Source of the DNA: Acestrorhynchus altus
Lineage: Eukaryota; Chordata; Actinopteri; Characiformes; Acestrorhynchidae
Direction: 5' to 3'
Assembly (NCBI GenBank): GCA_034509495.1
Contig: CM067513.1
Span: 22,022,979-22,086,978 of the forward strand
DNA: 64,000 nt
Part shown: positions 36,901 through 49,535 of the stretch, in pieces
How the letters are laid out: each line of letters starts with the position of its first letter
Position numbering within the stretch: position 1 is the stretch's first letter
Translations under genes and position numbers: made by a program
Notes under the pieces: generated by a model
The model's input: only the letters and a program-made list of their open reading frames with translations
Database searches by the model: none
What the model was told of the DNA's origin: nothing

Positions 36901-37389
36901 ATATTGAGATGGATTTTTCAGTAGGGTGGTAATAATGAGAAAAGTATCTTTTTTTTGTGAAGCGGGCACAACAGCACGTTCAAGACCTTTACAAACCCAA
37001 GTCATATTCATATAAAATCCTGTAATATTTGTCTGCTGCAACAGTGCAAGAAATGCTTCTTTCACTTCCATCTTTACCATGTGCTCTATAGAATTGGCTC
37101 ATGCTCATAAATTACACTTCCCATTTCTCACATAAAACTACAGTTATTTAACTGTTACTCATGTTTGCATACATCCCTATTGTTTCAATATGTTTTTTCA
37201 CATTGTAATTGTTAAGCATGGACAAAACAGGTTTCAATATGGCTTCTATTATTTTAGTACATACACATTAGTACAAGCTTCCATTCCTTAGCATTTTAAG
37301 CTACATCAGCCACATTACTTCAGTGCAAAGGGGAAATTATATAGGCATAAGTTTCTTTCCTTGAAACCCATTAACACATTGCCAGGGCT

Positions 37390-37880
37390 GTGTAGTGCAA
37401 GCAGGCAGCACTTCAGTATGAACATGCTGCCTGTTACAAACATCTGCAAATCTGAATAGAGTGTCTCTCTGAAGACATCACTAAACCAGAGGATTTTTCA
37501 GGAGGTGAATGTACAAATAAATGTACTGGCACCATTTGGCCCAGCTCTCCTTGACCCCACTCTACGTGTCCATGCCGCCCTTCCCTCCCAAAAGCACCAG
37601 AGCCTCCTGGCACATACAATATATAATATGTTGCCAGTTAATTGCAAATCATCTGTGATGTACACGACTGCCTCACTAATTGCCGCTGGAAGCTGTGCTC
37701 ATTAGCTCATCTCATCTGGCTCGGTACACAAGCTAAACAACCTGCAAACGATCCAGCAATTACTGTTATTTTACCACTCTGACGCCAGGCATGCATGAAA
37801 ATAGCTGTGGTAAATAACAAAAGACATTTGGCTGCAAAATGTCTAAAAATGTTTCACCACGAAAAGAGGCTCATTAAGGA
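37390..37880. promoter_or_regulatory. Candidate conserved non-coding segment
   Basis: Repeat-free, balanced-composition sequence. TAAT-core words and GCTAATT-like blocks (CTCACTAATTGCCGC, CATTAGCTCATCTCATC, CAGCAATTACTG) are packed between 37630 and 37770, after a GC-richer part with CTACGTGTC. The overlapping short ORFs have no homology. It is a plausible enhancer; no alignment was made. Confidence 0.35.
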
Positions 37881-38137
37881 GCATTTGTGTGTTGTTTTTT
37901 TCCCCTCTCCCCTTAAAATCACACAGCAGGGCACTCCTAGAGGGGCACACTGAGGTTTTCTTAAGGGAAGCAGCACGCCCACAGATCATTTATTGACCAA
38001 ACTGAGTTTTTTTGTTTACCAATAAAGTGGTGCTACACTGACGATGTGTGGGTAACATACATCTTGTATGTGACAGCCCATATCTCAACAACACAAGAGG
38101 AGGCTCTTATAGCAATGCTAGTGGAAATGTGCATGTG

Positions 38138-38270
<133 letters not shown>

Positions 38271-40824
38271 GTTTTTCAGTTACATTAAGTGTTTTTTCTG
38301 TCGTTCTCACATAGGGGTGTACTCTCACATACGCATACTTTCAGACTCTTCCAGATGCCCATACATTTATTCATGTGTATGAAAACACACAGCCCATGGA
38401 GAAATATTCATTTGCAGTAGTAGAATGTGTTCACACACTCATTTGTAGCAAGCAACTCTGGATCTCAGCACAGGTTGCACTACATCTCTGCTATGTATCT
38501 AACTTTTTTTCCAGCAGTTGTTTGAATCCCATAGAAATGTGAGGAGCCTGCTTGGCTGTATAAATATCAAGGAATCTGAGAGCACCCAGTACCCAGTCAG
38601 CACACCTGTGTTTCTGAATGTTAGTTGGCTCCATGCTTTGGCTTGAGCGTTGATGCTAAAAATGCACAAAGCAGAAAAGGATTTTGACTAATTTCAGCAT
38701 GTGCATAACTGTGTTCTTTGCAGAGGATGTGTTAATTGCATAGACTACATAAAATATTTATCTCATAGCTCGAATGTAATAGCTGTAAATGCTGTATAAA
38801 GTTACAAAAAATAAAAACAGTGCTACAGACTTTAAACATAATCTATCACTGCCGTAATGTGTTCTCAGTGGAAAAATGGAAGGCTGTCCAATGCATAGGC
38901 CAGACATAAAAAAGAAAATAGCTTCGTAGGTGAAGTAATTTGTATTTATTTTTTGATTTCTGTAAAGATGCTCTGTGACATCAGTTGTGAAGAGTGTTAT
39001 ACAAGTAAAATGTAATTTGATTCCACAGAGAGTAACATGGCCAACCCTCTTCCTAAGTGTGTGATATCTTTGGAGCAGTTTTCTCCATTTGAATCTACAT
39101 TAAAAAAATTATATTTGTAAATTAAACATGCAATGCTTTTTGATTTTACACTACCCTAAGCAAAACAGATTCTGTAGAAGTATTGAATGCAAAAGTATTG
39201 AATACGTATGCAATTTAATCAAGATATTCTTTACACTCATATTAAAAAAATTTTTTACAGTGTAAGTACAGTGTCAGTAATCTTAGTGCTTAGAGTCCTG
39301 GAGGACATTAAGAACAGTGTGGTGACAAGTTTATTTGTTTACAAATGAGGATTACTGGTAGATTTACAACAGTTTTTGTGATATCTGGCACTAGCACTCT
39401 TTTTCCTTACTTACACATAACATGACATCACAGTGTAGTTGAAGTAAAAGATTGTTTCTCACCACTAAAACACTTTAATTAAGGATTCATTTTCTGTACT
39501 TACATGGAAAACAGTGACTGTGGGGCTCATCTTGAAAGTTAACCTGAATTGTTACTTGTATTATTATACAATTTTGACACAAGACCTTATTCTGACAGTG
39601 TTTCCATAGTTTAGTTAGTTTAATTTAGTTCTAAGTTTTGAATGATGTCTTCAAAAACAATTCAGAACAGATAATCTGATGATTCTTGACTTATGTTTAT
39701 TATATAATCTAAAAAAAATACATCAATAAATGTTAGTCACAGTACAATTAGCAGAAGCTTTAGGTTAAACCTATAAATAGTAAGAAATGTTACAAGCAGT
39801 TCATTTTAAAATTCTGTAGTTTTAAAGAAATATTTAAGACTTCTATCTGAATTTGGGAACAAAAGTGAGATCATGCCAATTCCAGCACCAATCATTCAAG
39901 AACAATTCAGCCAAAAGCAGCAAAGCAAAATTACAGTTCTTCTCTTTCAAAGGCCTCATTGTGTTTTAAATATTGACATGCTTTAAAATTAGCAGTAACA
40001 TATTTTCTCTCACTGAATCTCAAGAAATATCTAGCCAACTGCAATTTAGTGAACAAAATTCACTAATACTACTGGTGGGAATACAAGATGGCCGAACCAA
40101 TGTCCGACATGAACAACTTACACTATGCATGAAATTACTCTTTACTAACCCATGGTTTACTACAGGACTCTGATGTAATATCTTCCTGACCTCAGCTGTT
40201 GTTCATCATTATTTGGATTATATGCTCAAACAGTTCAATACTAATCTTACACTTAATTGTTAAAAGCATGTAATTGCTTTTTAATATCTTATTTCTTTGA
40301 TTTCCTTGACATTGATATTTTTCTAAAGAATTGTGCAGTGTTTTTGTCTTGCTGTCCATTATTGTACTTTTTTTTTTTTTTTTGTAACTGAGGTGTCTTT
40401 GGTGATCTGAGCTAAATTTAGTATTTTATAGTATCTAAGCTTAAAGGTACTGTTTACTGTTGCTGGAATGCCAGCTTCACAGCTTACTGCACAGTTTACT
40501 GATTTCCTCTAACTGAAGTATTTTCAGGGCCTGGAGGAGCTGTTTCGTTGAAGCTGTTTGGAGCACCAGTATTCTCTTCTAATAACATTGTCAAGTTGTA
40601 TCTAAAGAGCAATCTTTTTCAAACACCAGGGGTAACATATTACTGAAGTTCCACAACATTCAGTACTTCAGTACTTTTTTTGACACTGCAATTTATCAAA
40701 CATGTGATTCATAACATTGCTGAAACCTTATTGGTGCTACATAAAACATTTTTGTAAAAGGGAGACTTGTCCATCACAGAGAATAAGCATTTAATCAAGT
40801 ATTCAATTCATTATTATTTGAGTT

Positions 40825-41270
40825 GTTATGTACAAAAGACCTGTTCATTCATTGTTTCTTACATCAAGGGTATTAAAAAGAGCTTGTCCTGCTTTTGTTG
40901 GAGTCTCTATTGTCAATGGAAGGTCCCCTACATTTTGGAACATTGCTGTCAGGATTTGATTGCATTCAGCAACAACTGCATTAGTGAGGTCAGGATTTTG
41001 GATGATTACCACCTCATTTCACCCCCAACTCATTCCAGAATTATTGGATGGAGCACCATTATTCTAGAGAACACAGTTCCACTGCTCCACACCTTAATGT
41101 TGGGGGACTTCCTACTCCTCTTGCCCACATATGGCATTAAAAATGGTGCCCATAGGTTTTTCTCCCCAAGAGAGTTTGAGAATGTGCATTCTGTGCTAGC
41201 AATGCATAGCACCCCAAAGTAAATGAATGCATTTATTAGAAGGGATGTCTGCAAATATTTATACACAGAG
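40825..41270 (+). mobile_element. Non-autonomous DNA transposon (MITE), longer copy
   Basis: The start, GTACAAAAGACCTGTTCATTC (about 40829), and the end, AGGGATGTCTGCAAATATTTAT, are diverged inverted repeats. The end, read in reverse, is AAATATTTGCAGACATCCCT and corresponds to the CCAAAAGTATTGGGACACCT-type left end. The middle shares GATTTGATTGCATTCAGCAA, ATTGGATGGAGCACCAT and AGTTCCACTGCTCCACA with the copy at 15232-15585. The 151-residue frame from 40767 follows this element and is not a gene. Confidence 0.7.
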
Positions 41271-41732
41271 GTTATACAGAAGCATGATACTTACTAACGA
41301 GCCATTGAAGATTCCCCAGTGTAGCATCTGTTGTAGTTTATAGATGATTTATTATATTACATTATTTATTTATTTTATGAATCAATGTGAATCCACCCTT
41401 TGTATATACAATCACAATTCTGGTATGCTGACAACCCTCACAACTCTACAAACTAAAGGGCTAGTATATATAGTCTTAACATGTATTCTGTCTTTTATCT
41501 CTTATTGCTCATGCAGTATAATGCTTTGTTTTTGTCGCATTACATTTTGTATCACATTAGATGAGGTTTGTTTGGTTTCATTTAGAGCTAAAGAAACCTC
41601 CCTGGCTGGAAGTGTCATGGACAGTTGAAAAAAAAACAAACTCTTGTAATGCATTCAGACACAATGCAGCTCTGCTTCCTGTCCTTCATGCTTCTCTTTC
41701 TTCTCACTACCTCTTTCACACCACTCTGTTTT

Positions 41733-41736
<4 letters not shown>

Positions 41737-41800
<64 letters not shown>
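41737..41800. repeat. (CA)n microsatellite
   Basis: About 32 uninterrupted CA units. Confidence 0.97.
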
Positions 41801-41802
<2 letters not shown>

Positions 41803-42129
41803 TCATTTTAATGTGTTTACGGAATGTAAAGCCATTCATTTTCAAAATCCTGCCTTGAAATCATTATCTCTCATTGTGACACGTGAAGGAGGGGAGAGAT
41901 TTGTGTGTGTATGTGTGTGCGTGTGGGGGCGTACAACAGGCTCCTCTGCACAATCCTCTAAGAGGTAGAATGAAAGAGAATGGGTATGCTGAAATTAATA
42001 ATAAAAAAAAAAACAAAAAAAAAATGCAGAGACTCCAGAGGAGGGGAGGAGAGGCCATTAGTGTAGGCATGATTGGCAGATAGAAGGACACTCTGTACTG
42101 CAGACCAGGGTAATTATTGTAGGTGTCTC

Positions 42130-42131
<2 letters not shown>

Positions 42132-42208
<77 letters not shown>

Positions 42209-42241
42209 TTGTGTGTGTGTGTGTGTGTTTTTGTGGGGGGT

Positions 42242-42307
<66 letters not shown>
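42132..42307. repeat. Long (GT)n tract with a G-run interruption
   Basis: Two GT blocks of about 37 and 31 units with a shorter block between them, interrupted near 42207 (ATTT) and 42229-42245 (TTTTGTGGGGGG then TTTTTT). All frames through it are artefacts. Confidence 0.97.
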
Positions 42308-42311
<4 letters not shown>

Positions 42312-43879
42312 ATGAAGAATGAAAGAAAAAAAGAATGGTGAGAGAGAGACAGAGAATGAGTGAGGGATAAAGATCAAAAAGTAGACAAAGATGGTTGTAG
42401 AGAAAAAAGCAGATGATAAAATTCAAAAAATGGTCAGTAGTTTAAACATGATGGAAGAGACCATCCAATCCATGAGCATCTAGGATGACCACGATGAGGT
42501 TTTTTGTCTGTGTGTGTGTTTGTGGGAGTTTTGTACTAGTAGAGATATCTGAATTTTTTGCCTTGAGTCCATTTTCCAAAGGATCTCACCCATTCTTTGT
42601 TCCCATTCAGTATGAAATACAATTTTCTCTGCCTGTGCACAAATCATTTTTTGTTTCAAGCACTTTCTTAAGCTTTCGATAAAATTCTCATTGATCCCCT
42701 GGGGATAACTCTTTTCATATTTTTGCTCACCCACTGTTAACATTTCCCTAAGGGAGGCACATTATTTTCTGAAGTACAGTGAGAACAAACTTAAGTTCAT
42801 TGATTGACCATTTAAAAAACGAATTCCTTCCACCTGTGTGAGGCTTTAAGTCATAAAATCCTCAACCAAGCACAATAACTAGCCGTCATTTAATGCCTGG
42901 GTCCAGGCAGGCCTGCTCTGAAAACCTCTTCCTGTGATGGTGACAGTGTGTCTGGTGTGGTTCTAGAGCCAGGCTTCATTGTTCACATATGGTCCTGACG
43001 CCTGTCCCACTGGCATATAAATGACAGCTAGATATAATGTCAGTGTGTATCATTCCTGACACATTTTCACTGCAGCCCTTTTTACCATCCATTATAATCT
43101 GTCCAATGGGGTGGAGAGCTGAGGTACATTGAAATAATGAAGTGAAACTTATAATGATTATTGTAAGTTTGCTTTATATATTTGCTAAATTATGCATTTA
43201 TTTGGAATAACTAATACATTCTATAAAATGAACAAAGGGTAAGAACAACATCAAATGTAATCAGAAGTAAGCAGAGGATGCAAGGAAAGGAGAAGAACTA
43301 GCTTAGCAGGTTTGGACAACAGCACAGCAAGCAGAATCATTTTTGCTAGTGTGCAGATAAATGTTGCTATTGCAGCTGAGGGATATTTCTTCCTGGATTG
43401 CATTAAAATATAGATTGTACAAATCTTTAATACAAAATGAACAGGAAGGGAGATAACAAGGGATTTTATAATGCAACTGAGACTCATTTCACTACTAAAA
43501 GTACTACTAATAGAGGTGTAGTGTAGACTATGAACTGTATATTTGTATACCTCATGTCTTATACTGTGATTAGATTGCAGGGAAGAGGTAAAGAAGCCTG
43601 CAATAAACAAAATCTGTACGTGAATATGGTGTATACTCCAAGGTGTAAGTATAGTAGTATGATATACAATGTATAGTATAAACTGTAGTACTATAGTAGT
43701 GTAGTGTACACTATAGAGCTCCATCACAGAGTCTTCTATGTTTCTCTTGTTTCTAATCCACAGTCCTTGTAGTCTTGCTGAGAGTAAGCTAGCCAAGACA
43801 AAGTGTTAGCTGTAGAAGCTCAGGTTTGAGCCTCCATCTCAAGCTTTCCCACCTTTCACCAGTGCCACCAGGGGAATCT

Positions 43880-44130
43880 CTCCGAACAAATACAGAACAT
43901 ATTGTAGCGGGGGCTCGTTGTGGAGTTAATTAATGGAGCAGACGCTAAAGAAACTCAGAGCACACCGAGTCCCAATTATCGAGGGAGCAGCCAGGAGCTG
44001 ATTTGCCATTTGTTATATTAAGTATTTCGGATTAGCCGAGTCCAGGTGTAATTAAAAATTGTGCCACTTGCACCCACAACATGTGGAAACTTGCTAATTC
44101 CCAACTTTTCCCCATTCCCTTGTGACTTAA
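43880..44130. promoter_or_regulatory. Candidate conserved non-coding segment
   Basis: Repeat-free sequence with dense homeodomain-like words: AGTTAATTAATGG, CCCAATTATCG, GGATTAGCC and GTGTAATTAAAAATTG. CpGs are retained (GGGGGCTCGTT, CACCGAGTCCC). It is bounded by AT-rich DNA and microsatellites. It has the look of a homeobox-bound enhancer, from motifs alone. Confidence 0.4.
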
Positions 44131-44432
44131 CAGATGGCAGGAGAATAGAGGAGTGGATATGCTAAAAAAGAAAAAAAATACACGTTACTGTTGAATGAAG
44201 CGTACCTTAATAAATTAGAATTTGGCAACGAGATAGACGACAGGGCAATGAATGAAAGTCTGCGGGTATTTTTTTCTTCTGATGAATCCTGTCAGCCTTA
44301 TAAAGGTTTAGTCAGTAGTTTACCTAATTACTCTTTCAGTCTATTCAACTAAATACTGTGAGCATGTGGGATCTTTTTGGTGGTGTTCCTAAAAAACATT
44401 TGGGAGCTTCATCTTGGGAATCCTTCACCAAC

Positions 44433-44434
<2 letters not shown>

Positions 44435-44521
<87 letters not shown>
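44435..44521. repeat. (GT)n microsatellite
   Basis: About 43 GT units with one GGTT break near 44487. Confidence 0.97.
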
Positions 44522-44522
<1 letters not shown>

Positions 44523-44701
44523 TTGTCTATCCAAAGGTCCAGGCTGTGGCATTGGTAAAAAGCTGGATTTATTTGTGCCTGTGTGTGTGTGCTCAGTAAC
44601 ATTGAGTCTCAGTGGGAATCAGGAGGTTTGACATGGAAGACTTCAGTCACAGGTCATTTAGCACAGTGGGCTTTCTGATTCACCACAGCACACATGCACA
44701 T

Positions 44702-44702
44702 G

Positions 44703-44772
<70 letters not shown>
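44702..44772. repeat. (GC)n(AC)n microsatellite
   Basis: A short GCGCGC run followed by about 32 CA units. It lies 180 bp from a GT tract of similar length on the same strand. Confidence 0.97.
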
Positions 44773-44773
<1 letters not shown>

Positions 44774-44963
44774 GCATATGTACACCAATCTCCCCTTTTA
44801 CAACATTTGCATGCTGTTTGAAAGCACTTCTGATGGAATTTGAGGATTGGGAGGTTGTGAGTAGGCACACACACTACTGAAAGGCCTCTCTGGTTCTGAA
44901 CTGTTTGCTGTGATTTGAATAAATTAACAAAGTTCCAGGCTGAACATTCACCACATGACTGCA

Positions 44964-45340
44964 TTAAAGCAGCATTATGTGAGAATTTATATTTCTTGCT
45001 CCTTTACTCCCCCTACAGCCAGGAAGTGTAATTTGCACTTAGACCCACCACTAAAGGTAGACCCTTTTCCCATGCATGTCTGGACAAGCAGAAGATACAG
45101 AAGCATGTAAACTGTCACAGTAGAGTACTGTTAAAATATTTTTTACATAAACGATTCACGTTACACAGCATTACACAATTCTCACAAGTGTTCTCCTGCT
45201 CACTTCACCAAAGTAACACAGAGCATATGGATGGCGGTGTGCTATAAGTGCAGAGTGGCAAATTTAGAGATGCTATTCTCCCTGTTAGAGGTTAGTGCTG
45301 CTGTTATTTTAAGGTAAATTGCTACATAATGTAGCTTTAA
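44964..45340. mobile_element. MITE of 377 bp ending in TTAA
   Basis: The left end TTAAAGCAGCATTATGTGAG and the right end, read in reverse complement (TTAAAGCTACATTATGTAGC), match at about 17 of 20 positions. Both ends carry TTAA, which would fit a piggyBac-type TTAA target duplication, although the TIR does not begin with the usual CCC. Harbinger-type TAA/TTA targets are an alternative. There is no coding capacity. Confidence 0.7.
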
Positions 45341-45369
45341 ATGTTTAGTAGTCTTCTGTTGTCTTTTAG

Positions 45370-45570
45370 CAGCATCTGAGACACCTTGATGAGACGATGG
45401 AGACGACGCAAAACAAGCTGTGTTGTTTCTCTAATGTGGACAAACAACTGTCCATCAAATCACAGTTTGTTTCAGAGTGCTCAGACAACTGTTTAAAACA
45501 TGCAAATGAGACGCGGCAACTGTGAACGTGTCATCAGAGTGAGTGCGACAAACAATGGCGTAAAAGAAAA
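45370..45570. promoter_or_regulatory. Candidate enhancer with POU octamer and SOX motifs
   Basis: A perfect octamer ATGCAAAT at 45500-45507 lies 44 bp from a SOX site AACAATGG at 45551-45558, in repeat-free DNA with CpGs (GAGACGACG, GAGACGCGGC). POU and SOX factors often act together in neural and stem cells, but at closer spacing than this, so cooperation is speculative. Confidence 0.3.
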
Positions 45571-45653
45571 AAAAGAAAAAGGAAAAAAAAAAGAAATACT
45601 ACTGCCAAAGCCCGGGAACTGAGGATATCTGTGGAAAGACGGACCTTTGCCGA

Positions 45654-45660
<7 letters not shown>

Positions 45661-45687
<27 letters not shown>
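45661..45687. repeat. (GT)n microsatellite
   Basis: About thirteen TG units. Confidence 0.95.
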
Positions 45688-45690
<3 letters not shown>

Positions 45691-46818
45691 CATCATCCCA
45701 CGTCTCTGTGACCTTGCAGACAGTAGTCTTGCTCAGTGAACGCAGAGGATGTTGTGCCACGTTGCCATGGTGATGGTCCATCTGCCATACAATACAAGAC
45801 TTATGCCTTTAACTCGGAGTCTGTAACAATCATCATTATCTGTAAACATCTCTATCATTAAAAAAACACACCTTCAAGACCGCAGAGGAAATGCTACCCA
45901 CATGAAGGGGAACTGAGTCTATGTCTGGGTGTGTTTGCATGTTTGTGTAAGTGTGTGTGTGCACTGATGTTTGGCCAGTTACGTTGGACTTGAGGCAAAA
46001 CAGAAAGCAGAAAGTGTTACATGAGCCATCGATCCATAGTTCCACCAGCCTGGCGAGACGAGAGCCTCCTGTTCACCCTGTATCCACCAGCGCCTTTTCC
46101 AAGTTGGCCCAAGCTCACATTCTACTCCAGTGTGCGGCACCCTCTTCTTTCCCCCTGCACCCTCCCTGCAGCCCCCTTCTTTCCTTCTTTATTTTGCCCC
46201 CCTCATAGCAGCCAGCATCTTCCTTTGGTCTCTCTCTCTTTTTAACACCCCATATTCCCTGCCCTACAGCTACTGGCACTGTGGTTAGCGGCTGGGCGAT
46301 ATAAAGGGAGTAAGAAAGACAATGACTAAATCCCGTCTCGCAGTGCAAAAAGGGAGAAAGATAAGAGGGATTCACCAACATTTGGGTGAAAACCAGTCCC
46401 TTCCTTATATCCTAAAGAGTATATACTTTGCAGTTGCATGAAATTATGCGGTTTCATGAGGCCTGTTGGGGATCAAGAGGTTAACTGTAGAGTGTGCTGA
46501 ACTGGCATTGTTAAAGCTTGTCCTCTGGGTTACACGCTTTCCTTTTTCGTACTATTTGCCACAAACTCATGAACAGGCAGAGTGTGCTGATGGGGTGCTG
46601 TTTGGTTTTGCAGACACCCCCTGTATATCATATTTAATTCATAAACGCCTCTATTCCAGTCATATTAACAACACAAGGTATTAGTAAGCACTACCACAAA
46701 CAAGTCAGATTAATGAGAGAAAAATATTTTGATGATACATTAATGTGTCAAGAGATACGGTTTCAAAAAGATTTTTTGTTTAATTAGTTTGGGGTTTTTT
46801 TTTGCTCGCAGCAGACTG

Positions 46819-46821
<3 letters not shown>

Positions 46822-46862
<41 letters not shown>

Positions 46863-46879
46863 GGGGGGAGGGGGGGGGT
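46822..46879. repeat. (GT)n directly followed by a G-run
   Basis: Nineteen GT units are joined to AGGGGGGGAGGGGGGGGG (46861-46878). The G-run could form a quadruplex within or between strands, and the GT tract can adopt Z-DNA. Confidence 0.9.
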
Positions 46880-47177
46880 GACATAGGCCGTACAGTCGAA
46901 GCCCACCGCGCCAATCTTAGTTTAGCACTGCCATCTACAGGAGCTAGCAGACACGGTTCACCTGCTGCGAAGCTGATCTCAGATTAAATTTGTGAATGAG
47001 ACCAAAGCAAAAGACGACTATTCTGTGATTAACTGTTTGATAAAAATTGTGTTTTAGGGTGAGAGAAGGATGTGCGCTAACAATTACGGCTGATTATCCA
47101 GGTTTGGTGGGTTTTGCGTTCAGATTTAGGAGCTAAAAGTATTGACGGCGCCTTTTCAACTGCGTTCAACACTGTGA

Positions 47178-47192
47178 CTGCAAGGGGGCGCT
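47178..47192 (+). promoter_or_regulatory. CTCF-like site
   Basis: CTGCAAGGGGGCGCT agrees with the vertebrate CTCF core CCACCAGGGGGCGCT at 12 of 15 positions, including the invariant GGGGGCGCT block. It lies in a 250-bp repeat-free, CpG-containing stretch. Occupancy is not shown. Confidence 0.45.
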
Positions 47193-48397
47193 GTGCACCA
47201 CGTCTTACTGATCAGGACGAGCCCTGCCCTCGTGGCCTCAGGACTTAAATGTGGTTTTAAACACTGGATTTGACACTTTAATCAATAAATATATCCAATC
47301 CGATAAAAATGGATTTTAGTGAACATGGAAATTACACTGACATTATGACGTCGCACTTTTCTTCAATAATCATCATACATAAGAAAACAAAACTGGATGA
47401 TATAGTTTGTGATCTATTGGTGCACAAGAAGCATGTGGTTGGGTCATTTGACTTGTATTTGTCTGTGATCCGGTGTTTCAGCACATGTTGCATTTTACTA
47501 TTTAGATTATTAAGACCTTTTACCTCATAAATGTACTGTCCAATGAAAAAAACATATATCTCCATTTTTGTCCATTTTAGTTTACTCCATGGTTTGAACC
47601 ATGTAGCTGCTCTGAACACTGAGTAATCCTAGATGAACAGACCAATAGAAAAGCTCTAAAATTACTGTAAATTACTGCTAATTTACATTGACTTCCACAA
47701 GAGCATTATTGCCTTCTCCTATAAAGTTGCCATTTTGGAAACAATATGTCTCAATTACACTACATTTACATGATCTTCACCCTGTGCCAGACCACTGCAA
47801 ATAATAATAATAAAAATAATAATAACAAATCCACTGTGATTCACTAAAGTCTTTTTCAGTAATAAAAACATACAGATTATTTGTAAGTATTAACAAGTTT
47901 TGTAAATGCTTCTTTCTTAATGGAAGGTTGAAAAACAAATAAGGATATCAAGGATAGGACTTGAGTCCTATCTCATTATACTGGCACCTTCTTGCGGTTG
48001 GCTGTTGCATGGTATACATAGATGGTGACATGCAAAAACAAAACAGAAAAAATCTGGAAAACCGCACAGAAGTGAAAATTCATTGTCAGTGGTTCACATA
48101 TGGTTCCATATATAGTCAGTTCGTAACAGTTCAAATGTGGCAGTTTTTACATGATAACTATTCACGAGTGGATATCCAGATGTGTAGGGAATATATTCAC
48201 ATATTAGTAGTTGCACGGGTGAACAAACCTCAGAGGAGTAACAGGGTGACATGTTAACATTTGTAGAAGCAAAAGCAGAAGTTTTGATTGAAAGTTTTAT
48301 ATGTACCTTTTATGGAAAAGGCTTCTTTGAAAAATGTTGGATAATTTATCTACTGTAGGAACAATATATCAAACTGATTATTGTATGCTTTACATTT

Positions 48398-48399
<2 letters not shown>

Positions 48400-48434
<35 letters not shown>

Positions 48435-48470
48435 TAATAATCATAATAATAATATATATAATAATATATA
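48400..48470. repeat. (TAA)n/(TA)n microsatellite
   Basis: AAT units give way to TA-rich sequence. The Leu/Ile/Tyr frames across it are artefacts. Confidence 0.95.
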
Positions 48471-49535
48471 TAATACATAGGATAGGATATATAATACATA
48501 CTTTTAAAGATATACTTGAGCTGATGATTCTGATAAGCAATCTGTAATACATAAATAATATACATAATAGTCAAGGTCAAGTCCTTTTGCTAAGATGAAT
48601 GAGATTAATTAGCAATTACATATCTTACTTATCTACTTAGCTTTTCTTAGAAGTGGCTTACATGTGCCCTCACTCCATCCGTATTACAGTATCAATACAG
48701 TATTATTAATGGGCTGTAGTATTCAAAAACATAACTCACTGATTTGTTTGGCTAAACTCATTTATATATGTCTGATTTAAAATGATCTTACAGCTCACAA
48801 AGCTGTAGTGGATACCTATAATGGCAGTACAACTAAAAACCTATTTAAATGTTAGCGTGTGGGCTCAGTGTTTTAATCCAATGTGTTTGTCTTTTATTAT
48901 TATATTATATGTTGTTTGATTGTTGTATTTTCTCAGTTTTCTTAAGCTTTCATGAGTCTAGACAATGGAACGATCTGTCTGCATCTGTAAGTTCACAAGA
49001 CATGCCCACTAGAGGTCACACCCACAATGAAACATTCCCTCTGCAGGGCCCTATCAATACAAGACACTCCCTCTGCAAGATTCTCCACTGCACATTTTAC
49101 TGAACTGGGGCTCAAACCACTTATATTCCTGGCATGCACACAACACTGCTCATTATACATACCATTTTATCTGTGTAGAACTGTAAATATTCAAATCGAA
49201 CAGCAGTATTTTGTCATGTATACCCAGTTTGCTCAAGGAAATCAAGCTGAACATGAAGAGTTTAATTCCAAAACCAGTCAATCTATCCTCAGTTCAACAA
49301 TCATGGAAATAAAGTAAATGCTATGACTTAAACAAATGGTAATAACAGTAAATGTTTGTTCTCAAGCAAGCAAGATGTTATGTTGTTGTGGATTTGTAAT
49401 GCAGTAAGATGTGTGGTGGTCTGATTTTTTATATTTAACCTAATGTGACCCAAGATTACAAGTTTCTGTGTGTCATCACCTAGTTCCTTTGGACACCTGA
49501 CATTTGAGTAAATCAGCCCAGCCCTGTTCATATAC

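Noticed and set aside
40767..41222. 151-residue plus-strand ORF
   Set aside because: It coincides with the MITE at 40825-41270, a non-coding repeat also present in a diverged copy at 15232.
42058..42426. Long His-Thr / Cys-Val ORFs across the GT tract
   Set aside because: Dinucleotide repeats are open in several frames on both strands; not genes.
43251..43796. 181-residue minus-strand ORF, the longest in the window
   Set aside because: AT-rich composition, no recognisable domain, no CpG promoter or splice context. A frame of this length is expected by chance in 64 kb.
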